This document shows positions 44,620 to 54,324 of a DNA stretch of 64,000 nt, one piece after another. A program made the translations under genes and the position numbers. Under the pieces are notes generated by a model. That model was not told where the DNA came from, searched no databases, and saw only the letters and a program-made list of their open reading frames with translations. The stretch is from Methylobacter sp. (GTDB lineage Bacteria > Pseudomonadota > Gammaproteobacteria > Methylococcales > Methylomonadaceae). Position 1 is the first letter of the stretch. Every line of letters starts with the position of its first letter. The stretch covers positions 1-64,000 of the forward strand of contig JAURZV010000052.1 in the NCBI GenBank assembly GCA_030653175.1, written 5' to 3'.

Positions 44620-45798
44620 ATGAAGATTCTTACATTTACAACACTATATCCAAATAATATAAAAAATAGTCATGGCGTTTTTGTAGAGCAGCGCTTGAGA
44701 AATTTGTTAAAGATTGAAGGAATTAAAGCCAAAGTAATCGCTCCGGTTCCATGGTTTCCGTTTGTATCCGATAAATTTGGACAATACGCACAATTTGCAA
44801 AGATATTAAAAACAGAAGAGCGTTATGGTATTTATATTAGCCACCCAAGATACCTTTCAATACCTAAGATCGGCATGACATTAGCGCCGATCTTAATGGT
44901 GCTGGCGCTCTATCCAATACTGAAAAAAATGCTAAAAAATAATGAGGATTTTGACTTAATAGATGCGCATTATTTCTATCCCGATGGCGTGGCTGCGGCA
45001 ATACTCGGTAAAATACTGAACAAGCCAGTGGTTGTTACTGCTAGAGGAACAGATATTAACTTAATCCCAAATTTTTATTGGCCTAGAAAGATGATTGTTT
45101 GGGCGGCAAAACACGCAGATTCAATTATTACAGTTTGTCAGGCACTCAAGGAAGAGCTCATCGTTTTGGGAGTCGATCCTACAAAAATTCATGCACTTAG
45201 AAATGGTGTGGATTTAGAGTTATTTTTTCCTGAAGAAAGAGCTCAGGCCAAGCAAAAGCTCAAACTTAATCGTTCAACTATCTTGTCAGTTGGCCATTTA
45301 ATAGAGCGAAAAGGTCATCATTTAGTAATTGAGGCCATGCCAGGCTTGCCCGAATATGAGTTACTTATTGCCGGTGATGGTGTGGAAATGCCAAGGTTAA
45401 AAAAGTTAGCTGATGACTTGAATGTCTCAGACCGAGTTACTTTTCTGGGTGCGGTATCCCATCATCAACTAGTCACCATTTACAGCGCAGTAGATATATT
45501 GGTTCTTGCATCAAGCCGAGAAGGCTGGGCCAATGTACTGCTGGAAGCGATGGCCTGTGGAACGCCGGTAATAGCAACGAATGTTTGGGGGACCGCCGAG
45601 GTAGTTACTGCACCTGAAGCAGGAATGCTAATCGAAGAACGTTCCTCTAAGGAGATCGCTAAGGCTGTTAGAACCATAGAAACAAACATGCCATCACGAA
45701 AAGACACACGAGAATATGCAGAAAAATTTTCATGGGATGAGACAGTGCATCGCTTGTATAACTTATTTGAAAAAATTATTAAAAATCAATTGCCGTGA
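44620..45798 (+). CDS. GT4-family glycosyltransferase
   Basis: A 392-residue GT-B enzyme. The N-terminal domain starts Phe-Thr-Thr-Leu-Tyr-Pro-Asn and has Asp-Ala-His-Tyr-Phe-Tyr-Pro-Asp-Gly near residue 115. The C-terminal donor domain has Ser-Val-Gly-His-Leu-Ile-Glu-Arg-Lys-Gly-His and the Glu-Gly-Trp-Ala-Asn-Val-Leu-Leu-Glu-Ala-Met-Ala-Cys-Gly loop of retaining GT4 enzymes. It lies 16 bp before another GT4 gene, so the two probably add consecutive sugars. Confidence 0.85.
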   Translation: MKILTFTTLYPNNIKNSHGVFVEQRLRNLLKIEGIKAKVIAPVPWFPFVSDKFGQYAQFAKILKTEERYGIYISHPRYLSIPKIGMTLAPILMVLALYPILKKMLKNNEDFDLIDAHYFYPDGVAAAILGKILNKPVVVTARGTDINLIPNFYWPRKMIVWAAKHADSIITVCQALKEELIVLGVDPTKIHALRNGVDLELFFPEERAQAKQKLKLNRSTILSVGHLIERKGHHLVIEAMPGLPEYELLIAGDGVEMPRLKKLADDLNVSDRVTFLGAVSHHQLVTIYSAVDILVLASSREGWANVLLEAMACGTPVIATNVWGTAEVVTAPEAGMLIEERSSKEIAKAVRTIETNMPSRKDTREYAEKFSWDETVHRLYNLFEKIIKNQLP

Positions 45799-45814
45799 TC
45801 TGTCAGGATAGCCA

Positions 45815-46972
45815 ATGAAAATTTTATATCATCATCGTATAGCCTCGAAAGACGGACAATATGTGCACATTGAAGAATTAATTACAGCATTAAAAAACTT
45901 AGGGCATGAAATTATAATGGCTGAACCAAAAGCTATAGGCCAGAAAAGCTTTGGAAAAAGTTCAAATACTGTGCAAACAATACGTAGAATATTACCCGGG
46001 TTTCTACATGAAATTATCGAATTCTTCTATACATTTCTTGATTTTATAAAAATTTCAATGCTTATTGTAAAACATAAGCCTGATTGCATTTATGAACGTT
46101 ACAATCTATTTTTCCCATCGGGAATATGGGCAAAAAAGCTCTTTAAATTGCCATTATTATTAGAAGTTAACTCACCATTATATGAAGAAAGAAAAAAGAA
46201 TGAGGGCATAAAGCTAAATTTTCTAGCAGAATGGTCGGAGAGATTTACATGGAGAAATGCAGATTATGTTTTACCGGTTACCTTTGTATTAGCCGAAAAA
46301 ATAAAGCAAAAAAAGGTTGCTGATGACCATATTGTTGTTATACCCAATGGTATTAACCGTGCACGTTTTAGCAACGCTATTAAAAGTGAAGATATAGTTG
46401 ATCAGTTTAACTTGAATAATAAACTTGTTCTTGGTTTTGTAGGCTTTGTCAGAGAATGGCATAGACTAGATCGTGTGCTTGATGCTATAGCTAATAACAA
46501 AGATAAAAATTGGCATTTATTATTAGTAGGTGATGGTCCAGCTAGAGATACCATAGAGCAACAAGCTAGACAAGATGGCATTGAAGATAGAATAACTATA
46601 ACTGGAATTATTGATCGAGATGAGATTTCACGTTATATAACAGTATTTGATATTGCATTGCAACCCGATGTTGTAGCGTATGCATCTCCTCTTAAATTAT
46701 TTGAATATATGGCTTTAAGTAAGGCTATTTTAGCACCTGACCGAGATAATATACGGGAAATTTTAACCCATAAAGAAAATGCGCTCTTATTTGATTCGGA
46801 TGACGATCAATCCTTTATGAAACATCTTTTGGACTTGTGTCTGAATAAAGAGTTAAGGGGACGCGTTGGACTTGCAGCAGCAAAAACCGTTGAAGATAAA
46901 AAATTATATTGGGAAGAGAATGCACGGCGTATAGAAACATTATTCAATCAATTAAATAATGCTTCTATATAA
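45815..46972 (+). CDS. GT4-family glycosyltransferase
   Basis: A 385-residue GT-B transferase with His-His-Arg-Ile-Ala-Ser-Lys-Asp-Gly-Gln-Tyr at the N-terminus, Pro-Asn-Gly-Ile-Asn, Gly-Phe-Val-Gly-Phe-Val-Arg-Glu-Trp-His-Arg in the donor domain and Ser-Pro-Leu-Lys-Leu-Phe-Glu-Tyr-Met-Ala near residue 297, the GT4 E-x7-type loop in slightly divergent form. It is paired with the upstream transferase gene. Substrates are unknown. Confidence 0.83.
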   Translation: MKILYHHRIASKDGQYVHIEELITALKNLGHEIIMAEPKAIGQKSFGKSSNTVQTIRRILPGFLHEIIEFFYTFLDFIKISMLIVKHKPDCIYERYNLFFPSGIWAKKLFKLPLLLEVNSPLYEERKKNEGIKLNFLAEWSERFTWRNADYVLPVTFVLAEKIKQKKVADDHIVVIPNGINRARFSNAIKSEDIVDQFNLNNKLVLGFVGFVREWHRLDRVLDAIANNKDKNWHLLLVGDGPARDTIEQQARQDGIEDRITITGIIDRDEISRYITVFDIALQPDVVAYASPLKLFEYMALSKAILAPDRDNIREILTHKENALLFDSDDDQSFMKHLLDLCLNKELRGRVGLAAAKTVEDKKLYWEENARRIETLFNQLNNASI

Positions 46973-47148
46973 CAAAAAGTAGAAGGTAAGTTATATAAAA
47001 AACATTAGAAAGATCCGGTTATATATTTAACTATAATTAAAATTTAATAGTAAAAATATAGAAAAATGAGCATATTTTTAATATGCAGCCCGATAGCGTT
47101 GCCGATATGGTTTTTAACCCACACCTAAAATAAACACAAACTTTAAAA

Positions 47149-48981
47149 ATGACATTCATAACAGGCTGGATAAACTCATCCCTTAATGAAGATGAGACAA
47201 ATAACTTAATTAATAAAATAAAAAATAATGTAGTACCATTGCATATTAAAGAGAAGCTCCAAGTCGAAACCAGTAGTTTTTTTACTTGTCTAGCATTGAA
47301 TAACAATATCGAAAAAAAAGAAAACTATTTAATATCAGTTATAGGGACAAACTTGCATGGTGATTCTTCTTTAAGCAGTGCAAAAAAATATAAATTATCC
47401 CTGATTAAAAAATACGAAGAAAATAGTGAGCAGTTTCTATCGCAAATTAGCGGTGGATTCTCTCTGGCATTAGTTGATCAGGAAAAGCAGAAAATAATCT
47501 TGGCAATTGATCCTATTGGACAAAAAAGTCTTTATTATGCTCAAACTAAAAATGGACTGATTTTTGGGTCAACAGCAGATAGCATTATTCAGCACCCTGA
47601 CGTGAGTAATGAAATAGCATTGCAGTCAATTTATGACTACGTGTACTTTCACCAATGCCCCAGTCCCAACACCATCTACAGCAAGGTAAACAAGCTTGAA
47701 GGGGGGCAGATGCTCATTTATCAAGCTGGCAAAATAACGTTGAAGCAATATTGGATGCCTGAATTCAGAGAAAAATTATCTGGGACGATGCAACAAGCAT
47801 ATAAAGAATTGCAAGAAAGATTAATTCAAGTTGTAAAGAAAGAAGTATTAACAGAACAGAGCACTGGTGCTTTTTTAAGTGGTGGATTAGATAGTTCCAG
47901 TGTAACAGGTGCGCTTTCTAAGGTTTATCCCGGTAAAGCGAATACATTTACCATAGGCTTTCCTGTAGAAGGATATGATGAAATCAAATATGCACGTATC
48001 GCTTCCAATCATTTTAAAACCAAGCCTCATGAATATTATTTAACGCCTGAAGATACTGTTGCCGCAATCCCTAAAATAGCTGAACATTATGACGAACCTT
48101 TTGGAAATTCATCGGCTTTACCGACCTATTACTGTGCGAAATTTGCTAGAGAAAATGGAGTAACTCGATTACTGGCGGGTGACGGGGGAGATGAGATATT
48201 TGCCGGCAATGAGAGATACGCAAAGCAATTACTTTTCGAAGCCTATCTGAAAGTTCCTGAATTGATGAGAACCGGCTTTGAGTCGATATTTAACCATCTT
48301 CCGCAATCTCTGCTCAAACAAAAGCTATTCTATAAGGGGAAAAGATACTTGGAACAGGCTAATGTCCCTTTACCTGATCGACTGCAAGACTATAATTTCT
48401 TGCACAGACACAACGCAAATGAGATTTTTACAGGTGAATTCGTAGAAATAGTAAATACGGCAGCTCCCTTGCAATCGCTTAGAGATAGTTACCACAGACC
48501 GCAAGAAGCAACAGCATTAAATCGAATGCTTTATATGGATTGGAAAACAACGCTACATGATAATGACCTGGTAAAGGTCAATAAAATGTGCGAAATGGCG
48601 GGTGTTGAAGTAGTCTATCCCATGCTGGATATGAGTATAATTGATTTTTCTTGTCAAATACCTTCTACTGAAAAACTAAAAAATAGACAGTTACGCTGGT
48701 TTTATAAAAAAGCGATGAATGACTTTTTGCCGCAAGAGATTATAAATAAATCCAAGCATGGTTTTGGCTTGCCGTTTGGAATCTGGCTGAAACAGTACCA
48801 GCCATTGAAAGAGTTGGCTTATGACAGCTTGCATGATCTTAAGAAAAGACCCTATTTCCGTGTAGAGTTTATTGATAATGCAATAAAAATGCATCAAAGT
48901 ATTCATGCTTCTTACTATGGTGAGCTGATTTGGATACTCATGATGTTGGAACAATGGTTACAGGCAAAAGAAAGGAAGTGA
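47149..48981 (+). CDS. Asparagine synthase-like protein lacking the glutaminase Cys
   Basis: A 610-residue relative of asparagine synthase B. The synthetase half is intact: Gly-Ala-Phe-Leu-Ser-Gly-Gly-Leu-Asp-Ser-Ser, Leu-Ala-Gly-Asp-Gly-Gly-Asp-Glu, and the tail motif Lys-Ser-Lys-His-Gly-Phe-Gly-Leu-Pro-Phe. The N-terminus reads Met-Thr-Phe-Ile-Thr-Gly-Trp-Ile-Asn, which aligns without gaps to the usual Met-Cys-Gly-Ile-Ala-Gly-Trp and has Thr at the nucleophile position. The domain core is still recognisable (Ala-Ile-Asp-Pro-Ile-Gly-Gln-Lys-Ser-Leu-Tyr-Tyr). It cannot release ammonia from glutamine by the standard route; it may use free ammonia or join an amine to an activated carboxylate. 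It differs from the intact paralogue encoded at 38617. Confidence 0.85.
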   Translation: MTFITGWINSSLNEDETNNLINKIKNNVVPLHIKEKLQVETSSFFTCLALNNNIEKKENYLISVIGTNLHGDSSLSSAKKYKLSLIKKYEENSEQFLSQISGGFSLALVDQEKQKIILAIDPIGQKSLYYAQTKNGLIFGSTADSIIQHPDVSNEIALQSIYDYVYFHQCPSPNTIYSKVNKLEGGQMLIYQAGKITLKQYWMPEFREKLSGTMQQAYKELQERLIQVVKKEVLTEQSTGAFLSGGLDSSSVTGALSKVYPGKANTFTIGFPVEGYDEIKYARIASNHFKTKPHEYYLTPEDTVAAIPKIAEHYDEPFGNSSALPTYYCAKFARENGVTRLLAGDGGDEIFAGNERYAKQLLFEAYLKVPELMRTGFESIFNHLPQSLLKQKLFYKGKRYLEQANVPLPDRLQDYNFLHRHNANEIFTGEFVEIVNTAAPLQSLRDSYHRPQEATALNRMLYMDWKTTLHDNDLVKVNKMCEMAGVEVVYPMLDMSIIDFSCQIPSTEKLKNRQLRWFYKKAMNDFLPQEIINKSKHGFGLPFGIWLKQYQPLKELAYDSLHDLKKRPYFRVEFIDNAIKMHQSIHASYYGELIWILMMLEQWLQAKERK

Positions 48982-49037
48982 AACCTGATATTACTGTTTT
49001 CAATTGAAAATGTTTAAAACCAAAACCCGACAGCGCA

Positions 49038-50009
49038 ATGAATAAATCAATTCCCTTCAAAATCCTAAAAACTCTTGCAACTATTGCTTCCGGCACCGGC
49101 AAAAGAAAAAAGCTTTTTATCCTGATTTATCATCGTGTCTTAGACAAACCTGATTTTATGCGTCCCGGCGAGGTTGATAATGCGGCATTTACTTGGCAAA
49201 TGGAATTACTAGCCAAATATTTCAACGTCTTGCCTTTGCATGATGCTCTGCAAAAAATGCAGATCCACACCTTACCTTCACGTGCAGTATGCATAACTTT
49301 TGATGATGGTTATGCCGATAATTACACCAATGCGTTGCCGATTCTTAAACAGTTCAATTTATCGGCGACTTTTTTTATTGCCAACGGTTTTTTAAATGGC
49401 GGCCGGATGTGGAATGATACGGTTATTGAAGCTGTGCGCAATTTCCCTCTGCCGGAGTTGGATTTAGCCGCCATAGACTTGGGTCGGTTTGATGTCTCGG
49501 ACCAAAGCAAAAAACGTCAAACAGCCGAGCAGATCATCGGGCAAATCAAGCATCTGCCAGCTGTGCAGCGCGATCAACTTGCAGCCCATGTCGGCATGCA
49601 ATCCCAGAACCTGCCGGGCAATTTAATGATGACCACCGAGCAGCTCAAACAACTTTATCAAAGCGGCATGGAAATCGGAGGGCATACCGTAAATCATCCG
49701 ATATTGGCCAAACTGGACAACCAAATTGCAGAGCAGGAAGTTACAGTAAACAAAATCTTCCTCGAAAATATTTTAAATACCTCCCTGCGATTTTTCGCCT
49801 ACCCCAACGGCAAACCTGATCAGGATTATAACCAACAACAAATACCTCTGATCAAAAATGCCGGTTATCAGGCAGCGCTCTCGACCCAATGGGGGGTAGC
49901 GCAGCAGATAAGTGATATTTGGCAGCTACCTCGCTTTACCCCATGGGACAAAAGCCCCATAAAATTTATGTTACGCATGATTACCCTGTATCATAAAGGC
50001 AACGTATAA
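49038..50009 (+). CDS. Polysaccharide deacetylase family protein
   Basis: A 323-residue NodB-fold protein. The metal-site Asp-Asp lies in Ile-Thr-Phe-Asp-Asp-Gly-Tyr-Ala-Asp-Asn, the His pair in Gly-Gly-His-Thr-Val-Asn-His-Pro, and a later Phe-Phe-Ala-Tyr-Pro-Asn-Gly motif is typical of this family. Tyr-His-Arg-Val-Leu precedes the domain. There is no cleavable signal peptide. It is the second deacetylase of the locus and belongs to a different subfamily from the one encoded at 34235, so the EPS may be deacetylated at two sugars. Confidence 0.87.
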   Translation: MNKSIPFKILKTLATIASGTGKRKKLFILIYHRVLDKPDFMRPGEVDNAAFTWQMELLAKYFNVLPLHDALQKMQIHTLPSRAVCITFDDGYADNYTNALPILKQFNLSATFFIANGFLNGGRMWNDTVIEAVRNFPLPELDLAAIDLGRFDVSDQSKKRQTAEQIIGQIKHLPAVQRDQLAAHVGMQSQNLPGNLMMTTEQLKQLYQSGMEIGGHTVNHPILAKLDNQIAEQEVTVNKIFLENILNTSLRFFAYPNGKPDQDYNQQQIPLIKNAGYQAALSTQWGVAQQISDIWQLPRFTPWDKSPIKFMLRMITLYHKGNV

Positions 50010-50038
50010 CACCAATTAATATTACCTAGCACTCATCC

Positions 50039-51331
50039 ATGCGTGACATAGCTATCACCCTTATTGTTGTTATCGGTTGCTTGTATACCTTAAAAAGGCC
50101 CTACATTGGAATACTACTCTGGTCTTGGCTCAGCTATATGAATCCCCACCGGCTAGCATATGGTTTTGCCTACAACATGCCGTTTGCCTATGTTACTGCG
50201 CTTGTGTTGATGGGGGCGATGGTGTTTTCCAAGGAAACCCAAAAACTACCCATCAATGCAATAACCATCCTCTGGATTTTATTTATTGCCTTCATGGGTA
50301 TAACCACTCTGTTTGCTTATTTTCCAGATGATGCAAATAGTTACTACATCCGGGTGCTAAAAATTCAGCTGATTGCATTTATCACTATGATGTTGATAAC
50401 CGATCTAACCAAACTGAATCATTTAGTGTGGGTTATCGCGTTATCCATAGGCTATTACTCTATAAAAGGTGGCGTTTTTACATTATTATCCGGCGGCGGG
50501 GCAATTGTTTGGGGGCCTGCAGACAGCTTTATAGAAGGCAATAATGAACTGGCTGTTGCAACCTTGATGACTGTACCGTTAATGGCTTACCTGTATCAAA
50601 TAAGTAGCCGTAAATGGGTGAAAAAAGGTCTGCTGGTCGCGATGGCCTTGAGTTTTATCGCAGCGATGGGTAGTCAATCGCGTGGCGCTCTACTGGCTTT
50701 TGCTGCCGTGGCAGCCTTTCTTTGGATAAAAAATGATAAAAAAGTTATTGTCGGTATCTGCATGATGATATTAATCATGGGGATTCTGGCGTTTATGCCC
50801 GTATCTTGGTTTAACCGCATGGACACCATTCAAACCTACGAAAAAGATTCCTCGGCAATGGGACGGCTAAATGCATGGGAATATGCCATCAATGCTGCCA
50901 AGGATAATCTTTTGGGGGTTGGCTTTGAATCCTGGAGTCCGATTACTTTTGCTCAATACGCCCCTGATCCAAACGATGTCCATGCTGCGCACAGCATTTA
51001 TTTCATGGTGCTTGCTGATCACGGTTGGATAGGTTTATTGATGTTTTTGCTAATTTTTTATCTAGCCTGGGGAAAATTAAAATACATAATTAAAAATACC
51101 GATAAAAAGCCGGAACTGAAAGAACTCAATTTCCTGGCGAGAATGATACAGGTGAGTTTAATTGCTTATTTGGTTGGAGGGGCTTTTTTAAGTCTTTCAT
51201 ACTTCGACCTGCCTTGGCACTTAGTCAGCTTTGTGGTTATTCTCGAAACAATTCTTGCTAAACAATATTCCGATTATCTCTCTTTGAATAAACAAATGCC
51301 TCATCAAATTAAAAGAAATAAATTCTCGTGA
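50039..51331 (+). CDS. O-antigen ligase-like protein (exosortase A-associated)
   Basis: An integral membrane protein of 430 residues with about ten hydrophobic segments and a large periplasmic loop around residues 270-325 (Trp-Phe-Asn-Arg-Met-Asp-Thr-Ile...Ala-Ala-His-Ser), the Wzy/WaaL architecture. The N-terminus Tyr-Ile-Gly-Ile-Leu-Leu-Trp-Ser-Trp-Leu-Ser-Tyr-Met-Asn-Pro-His-Arg is typical of the putative O-glycosylation ligase of XrtA loci. It either polymerises EPS repeats or attaches glycan to protein. Its TGA overlaps the GTG of the truncated flippase. Confidence 0.85.
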   Translation: MRDIAITLIVVIGCLYTLKRPYIGILLWSWLSYMNPHRLAYGFAYNMPFAYVTALVLMGAMVFSKETQKLPINAITILWILFIAFMGITTLFAYFPDDANSYYIRVLKIQLIAFITMMLITDLTKLNHLVWVIALSIGYYSIKGGVFTLLSGGGAIVWGPADSFIEGNNELAVATLMTVPLMAYLYQISSRKWVKKGLLVAMALSFIAAMGSQSRGALLAFAAVAAFLWIKNDKKVIVGICMMILIMGILAFMPVSWFNRMDTIQTYEKDSSAMGRLNAWEYAINAAKDNLLGVGFESWSPITFAQYAPDPNDVHAAHSIYFMVLADHGWIGLLMFLLIFYLAWGKLKYIIKNTDKKPELKELNFLARMIQVSLIAYLVGGAFLSLSYFDLPWHLVSFVVILETILAKQYSDYLSLNKQMPHQIKRNKFS

Positions 51332-51480
51332 GTATTAGAAAATCGATCCTCATCGCCTTTGCAGAAAAATATGCGACTTTAGCGATTAGTTTTGTCGGTA
51401 TCATGTTAATCGCCAGGCTATTAACTCCCAAAGAAATCGGCATTTATTCAGTGGCATCAGCGGTAGCTGGGATCGCGTAG
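51328..51480 (+). pseudogene. N-terminal remnant of a polysaccharide flippase
   Basis: Fifty codons starting GTG and ending in an in-frame TAG. The product starts Met-Ser-Ile-Arg-Lys-Ser and contains Ile-Ala-Arg-Leu-Leu-Thr-Pro-Lys-Glu-Ile-Gly-Ile-Tyr-Ser-Val-Ala-Ser-Ala, which mirrors the first 50 residues of the full flippase that follows (Ile-Leu-Ala-Arg-Leu-Leu-Thr-Pro-Ser-Asp-Ile-Gly-Leu-Phe-Ser-Val-Ala-Ser-Ala). The match covers roughly half the residues, so it is a paralogue, not a recent duplicate. The start overlaps the ligase stop as a normal operon junction would. The remainder of this gene is gone. Confidence 0.75.
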
Positions 51481-51555
51481 ATGATACCTAATTCGAATTA
51501 TTTTGAATAAAGATAATGACAGATTTTTTACAATTTTTATTAAAAAGGACTGATT

Positions 51556-53073
51556 TTGGCTAGCATTCGCCGTTCTTTAGCAGTTTCTCTACTGGGTCGC
51601 TATATTCAAATTGGCATTCAGTTGGCATCGTACTTTATATTGGCGAGGCTTTTAACCCCGAGTGATATTGGTTTGTTTTCAGTGGCTTCAGCAGCAATTG
51701 GAGTTGCTCAAGTATTTCGTGAATTTGGTGTCGGCACCTATTTAATACAAGAAAAAGAATTAGATGAAAGAAAAATAGCAACGGCTTTCACACTTACCTT
51801 GCTTTTAGCTTTTATATTATTTTTATTGGTATATTTTCTGGCGCCACAGGTTGCTATTTTTTATAAAGATGATCGGCTGATTGATGTTTTTCGATTGCTT
51901 TCATGTAATTTTTTAATTATTCCATTGAATTCTACATCGCTAACTCTATTACGGCGAGACATGCAATTCGGGGCGATATTTTGGATTAATACTATCGCAT
52001 CTTTGGTTGGATTTATGGTGGCGGCAGGCCTTTCATACTATGGTTATGGTTATTTCAGTTTGGTATGGTCATCTTTAAGTAGTACTTTGGCTACTGGAAT
52101 AGCGGTCAGTTATTTTCGTAAAGGCGGTATGTTCCATCGCATTACCTTGTGCGAATGGAAAGCCGTGTTGTCATTTGGTTCGCAAATTACCATAACTAGT
52201 ATTACTAATGAAATTTCCGCTAATGCTAACGATCTAATTCTTGGTCGATTATTAGGCTTTGCGACAACGGGGATTGTTAGCCGAGCCCAGGGTATTATGT
52301 ATCTATTTCACAGAGATATTACCGCAACTATCCGGAGTGTGGCTTTTCCTGCGTTTGCTAATGCACATCGTGAAAAACGCAATCTCGAAGAAGATTTTAT
52401 TAAGGCCGTTACTATATTAACGGTGTTTGCCTGGCCGTTTTATGGTTTTTTTAGTTTATATTCTGTTGAGGCATTGCGCTTACTTTTTGGCCCGCAATGG
52501 GATGAGGCAGGCACTTTAGTGCCCTGGTTTTGCGCGGCAGGCGCAGTGGCTGCAACGGGTTCGTTAATTCCAACCCTATTGCCGGCCTTAGGCGGAGTGC
52601 GGTATTTAGTTAGATTACATCTTTTGGTCGATCCGTTGCGCATAATAACTTTTACTGCCGCGGTTTATGTATTCAGAACTTCAGAAGCCTTTGCCATTAC
52701 TTTTTTGCTGTTTTTTACCTTATCGATGCCATTGCTCTACTATTTTAAAAATAAACTTTTGCCTACCCGTTATAAACAATTGGCTATAGGACTGACAAAA
52801 AGTTTGCTGGTTTCCCTGTGCGCCCTGATTTTGCCGGTTTTTCTGACTGGATGGATTTATCTAGAATCTATTGGGTTTTTAAAGGGTTTTACTCATGAAA
52901 ATTTAGCTTGGATTTACAAAACGGCTGATGCCCTGTATCTGAAAGACTGGATGCTGATTCCCCTTGGCTTGTTAATGATACCTTGCTGGATATTAGGCCT
53001 AATCGCTTTTAGGCATCCATTAGCCGATGAGGCTGCATTTAAAAAAATCGTTTTTTATCGTATCGAGGGCTGA
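51556..53073 (+). CDS. Lipopolysaccharide/EPS flippase (Wzx-like)
   Basis: An integral membrane protein of 505 residues with 12-14 hydrophobic segments, of the MOP (MATE/oligosaccharide flippase) superfamily. It starts at TTG with AAGGA about seven bases upstream, and the N-terminus Ser-Ile-Arg-Arg-Ser-Leu-Ala-Val-Ser-Leu-Leu-Gly-Arg-Tyr is usual for the family. Its job is to flip undecaprenyl-linked oligosaccharide to the periplasm for the ligase/polymerase. The final segments are well preserved, so it is presumably the functional flippase. Confidence 0.87.
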   Translation: MASIRRSLAVSLLGRYIQIGIQLASYFILARLLTPSDIGLFSVASAAIGVAQVFREFGVGTYLIQEKELDERKIATAFTLTLLLAFILFLLVYFLAPQVAIFYKDDRLIDVFRLLSCNFLIIPLNSTSLTLLRRDMQFGAIFWINTIASLVGFMVAAGLSYYGYGYFSLVWSSLSSTLATGIAVSYFRKGGMFHRITLCEWKAVLSFGSQITITSITNEISANANDLILGRLLGFATTGIVSRAQGIMYLFHRDITATIRSVAFPAFANAHREKRNLEEDFIKAVTILTVFAWPFYGFFSLYSVEALRLLFGPQWDEAGTLVPWFCAAGAVAATGSLIPTLLPALGGVRYLVRLHLLVDPLRIITFTAAVYVFRTSEAFAITFLLFFTLSMPLLYYFKNKLLPTRYKQLAIGLTKSLLVSLCALILPVFLTGWIYLESIGFLKGFTHENLAWIYKTADALYLKDWMLIPLGLLMIPCWILGLIAFRHPLADEAAFKKIVFYRIEG

Positions 53074-53074
53074 T

Positions 53075-54313
53075 GTGAAAGATAACAATATGACTAAAGA
53101 AAAGCGTTCTGGCCAGTTAAAGCGGATTTGTTATGTGGTGGTTACTTTTCCGCAAGTCAGTGAAACCTTTATAGTGGTAGAAGCGCAATCGCTCAAAAAT
53201 TTTGGCGTTGACATGAGTTTAATTGCCTTGAACCAAGGCAATTCCAATTTAGTACATCCAAGTGCCAAAGCATTGCTAGAACAAAATCAAGTGAGCTATG
53301 TTACAAATAGTTCGCGATTGCGATCGTTATCGGCTTTGTTGAGTTTAATGCTTAAAATGCCGCTTACCTCACTTCGTACCCTGTTTAAGGCTTTGAGAAT
53401 GACCGGTCAACGCTGGCGGTATTTTCAAGCATTGCCTTATGCTGTTGAGTTAATTAACAGCAAAGCCGACTATATTCATGCACACTTTGCCGATGATAAT
53501 CTGCGTCTTGCTGCGATTTTGTCCGAGTGGACAGATATTCCGTTTGGATTTACAGCGCATCGCTACGATATTTTTGATGACCCTCTTCCAGTTACTGAGT
53601 TTGTCGTTTTAGCCAATCAAGCCAGTGCGATTGTTACGGTCAGCGAATATAACAAACAGTTTATGGTTGAAAAATATTGTTTAAAACCGGAACAAATCTA
53701 TGTCGCGTATAATGGTATTCAGACGGCAATGTTCCAACCAAACCATAAGCCGGCTGGCCACTCAGCACTATGTTTAGTTAGTGTCGGTCGCTTAGTGCCT
53801 ATTAAAGGTCATGATATTTTACTCGAAGCGCTTTATCGTATTCGTGAACAGGGCTTTGAAGTGCAATTACGTTTAATCGGCGACGGTGCATCACGTAGCG
53901 ATCTGGAAGCGCAAGCCCAGCGTCTCAATTTACTCGATTGTGTTGAATTCATGGGCGCGCAAGCCCAAGACATGGTGTGTCAATTTTTGAATGAAGCTGA
54001 TGTATTTGTTATGCCAAGCCGGAGCGAAGGTTTTGCTGTTGCTTGTCTGGAAGCAATGGCGATGGAATTGCCGGTTATTGCAAGTAATGTCACAGGCTTT
54101 CCAGAAGCTATTACAGATTACGTGACCGGTATTCTGGTTCAGTCCGAAAATCCAGAACTTCTTGCCGATGCAATTATTTGGATGATTCAGCATCCAGAGC
54201 AGCGTTTGGAGATGGGTAAAAAAGGTCGAGAAACAGTATTGGCCAAGTTTACGCGTGAAAAAGTAACTCATGGTTTGGTAAATTACTGGCAAAAAGCAAT
54301 TTTTAAAAATTAA
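53075..54313 (+). CDS. GT4-family glycosyltransferase
   Basis: A GT-B transferase of about 412 residues. The N-terminal Phe-Pro-Gln-Val-Ser-Glu-Thr-Phe-Ile-Val-Val-Glu is characteristic of colanic-acid-type glycosyltransferases. His-Ala-His-Phe-Ala-Asp-Asp and Gly-Phe-Thr-Ala-His-Arg-Tyr-Asp-Ile-Phe are in the acceptor domain, and Ser-Val-Gly-Arg-Leu-Val-Pro-Ile-Lys-Gly-His and Glu-Gly-Phe-Ala-Val-Ala-Cys-Leu-Glu-Ala-Met-Ala in the donor domain. I use GTG 53075, one base beyond the flippase stop, with GAGGG about five bases before it; ATG 53090 is the main alternative. Confidence 0.85.
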   Translation: MKDNNMTKEKRSGQLKRICYVVVTFPQVSETFIVVEAQSLKNFGVDMSLIALNQGNSNLVHPSAKALLEQNQVSYVTNSSRLRSLSALLSLMLKMPLTSLRTLFKALRMTGQRWRYFQALPYAVELINSKADYIHAHFADDNLRLAAILSEWTDIPFGFTAHRYDIFDDPLPVTEFVVLANQASAIVTVSEYNKQFMVEKYCLKPEQIYVAYNGIQTAMFQPNHKPAGHSALCLVSVGRLVPIKGHDILLEALYRIREQGFEVQLRLIGDGASRSDLEAQAQRLNLLDCVEFMGAQAQDMVCQFLNEADVFVMPSRSEGFAVACLEAMAMELPVIASNVTGFPEAITDYVTGILVQSENPELLADAIIWMIQHPEQRLEMGKKGRETVLAKFTREKVTHGLVNYWQKAIFKN

Positions 54314-54324
54314 GGATTTCCCCT

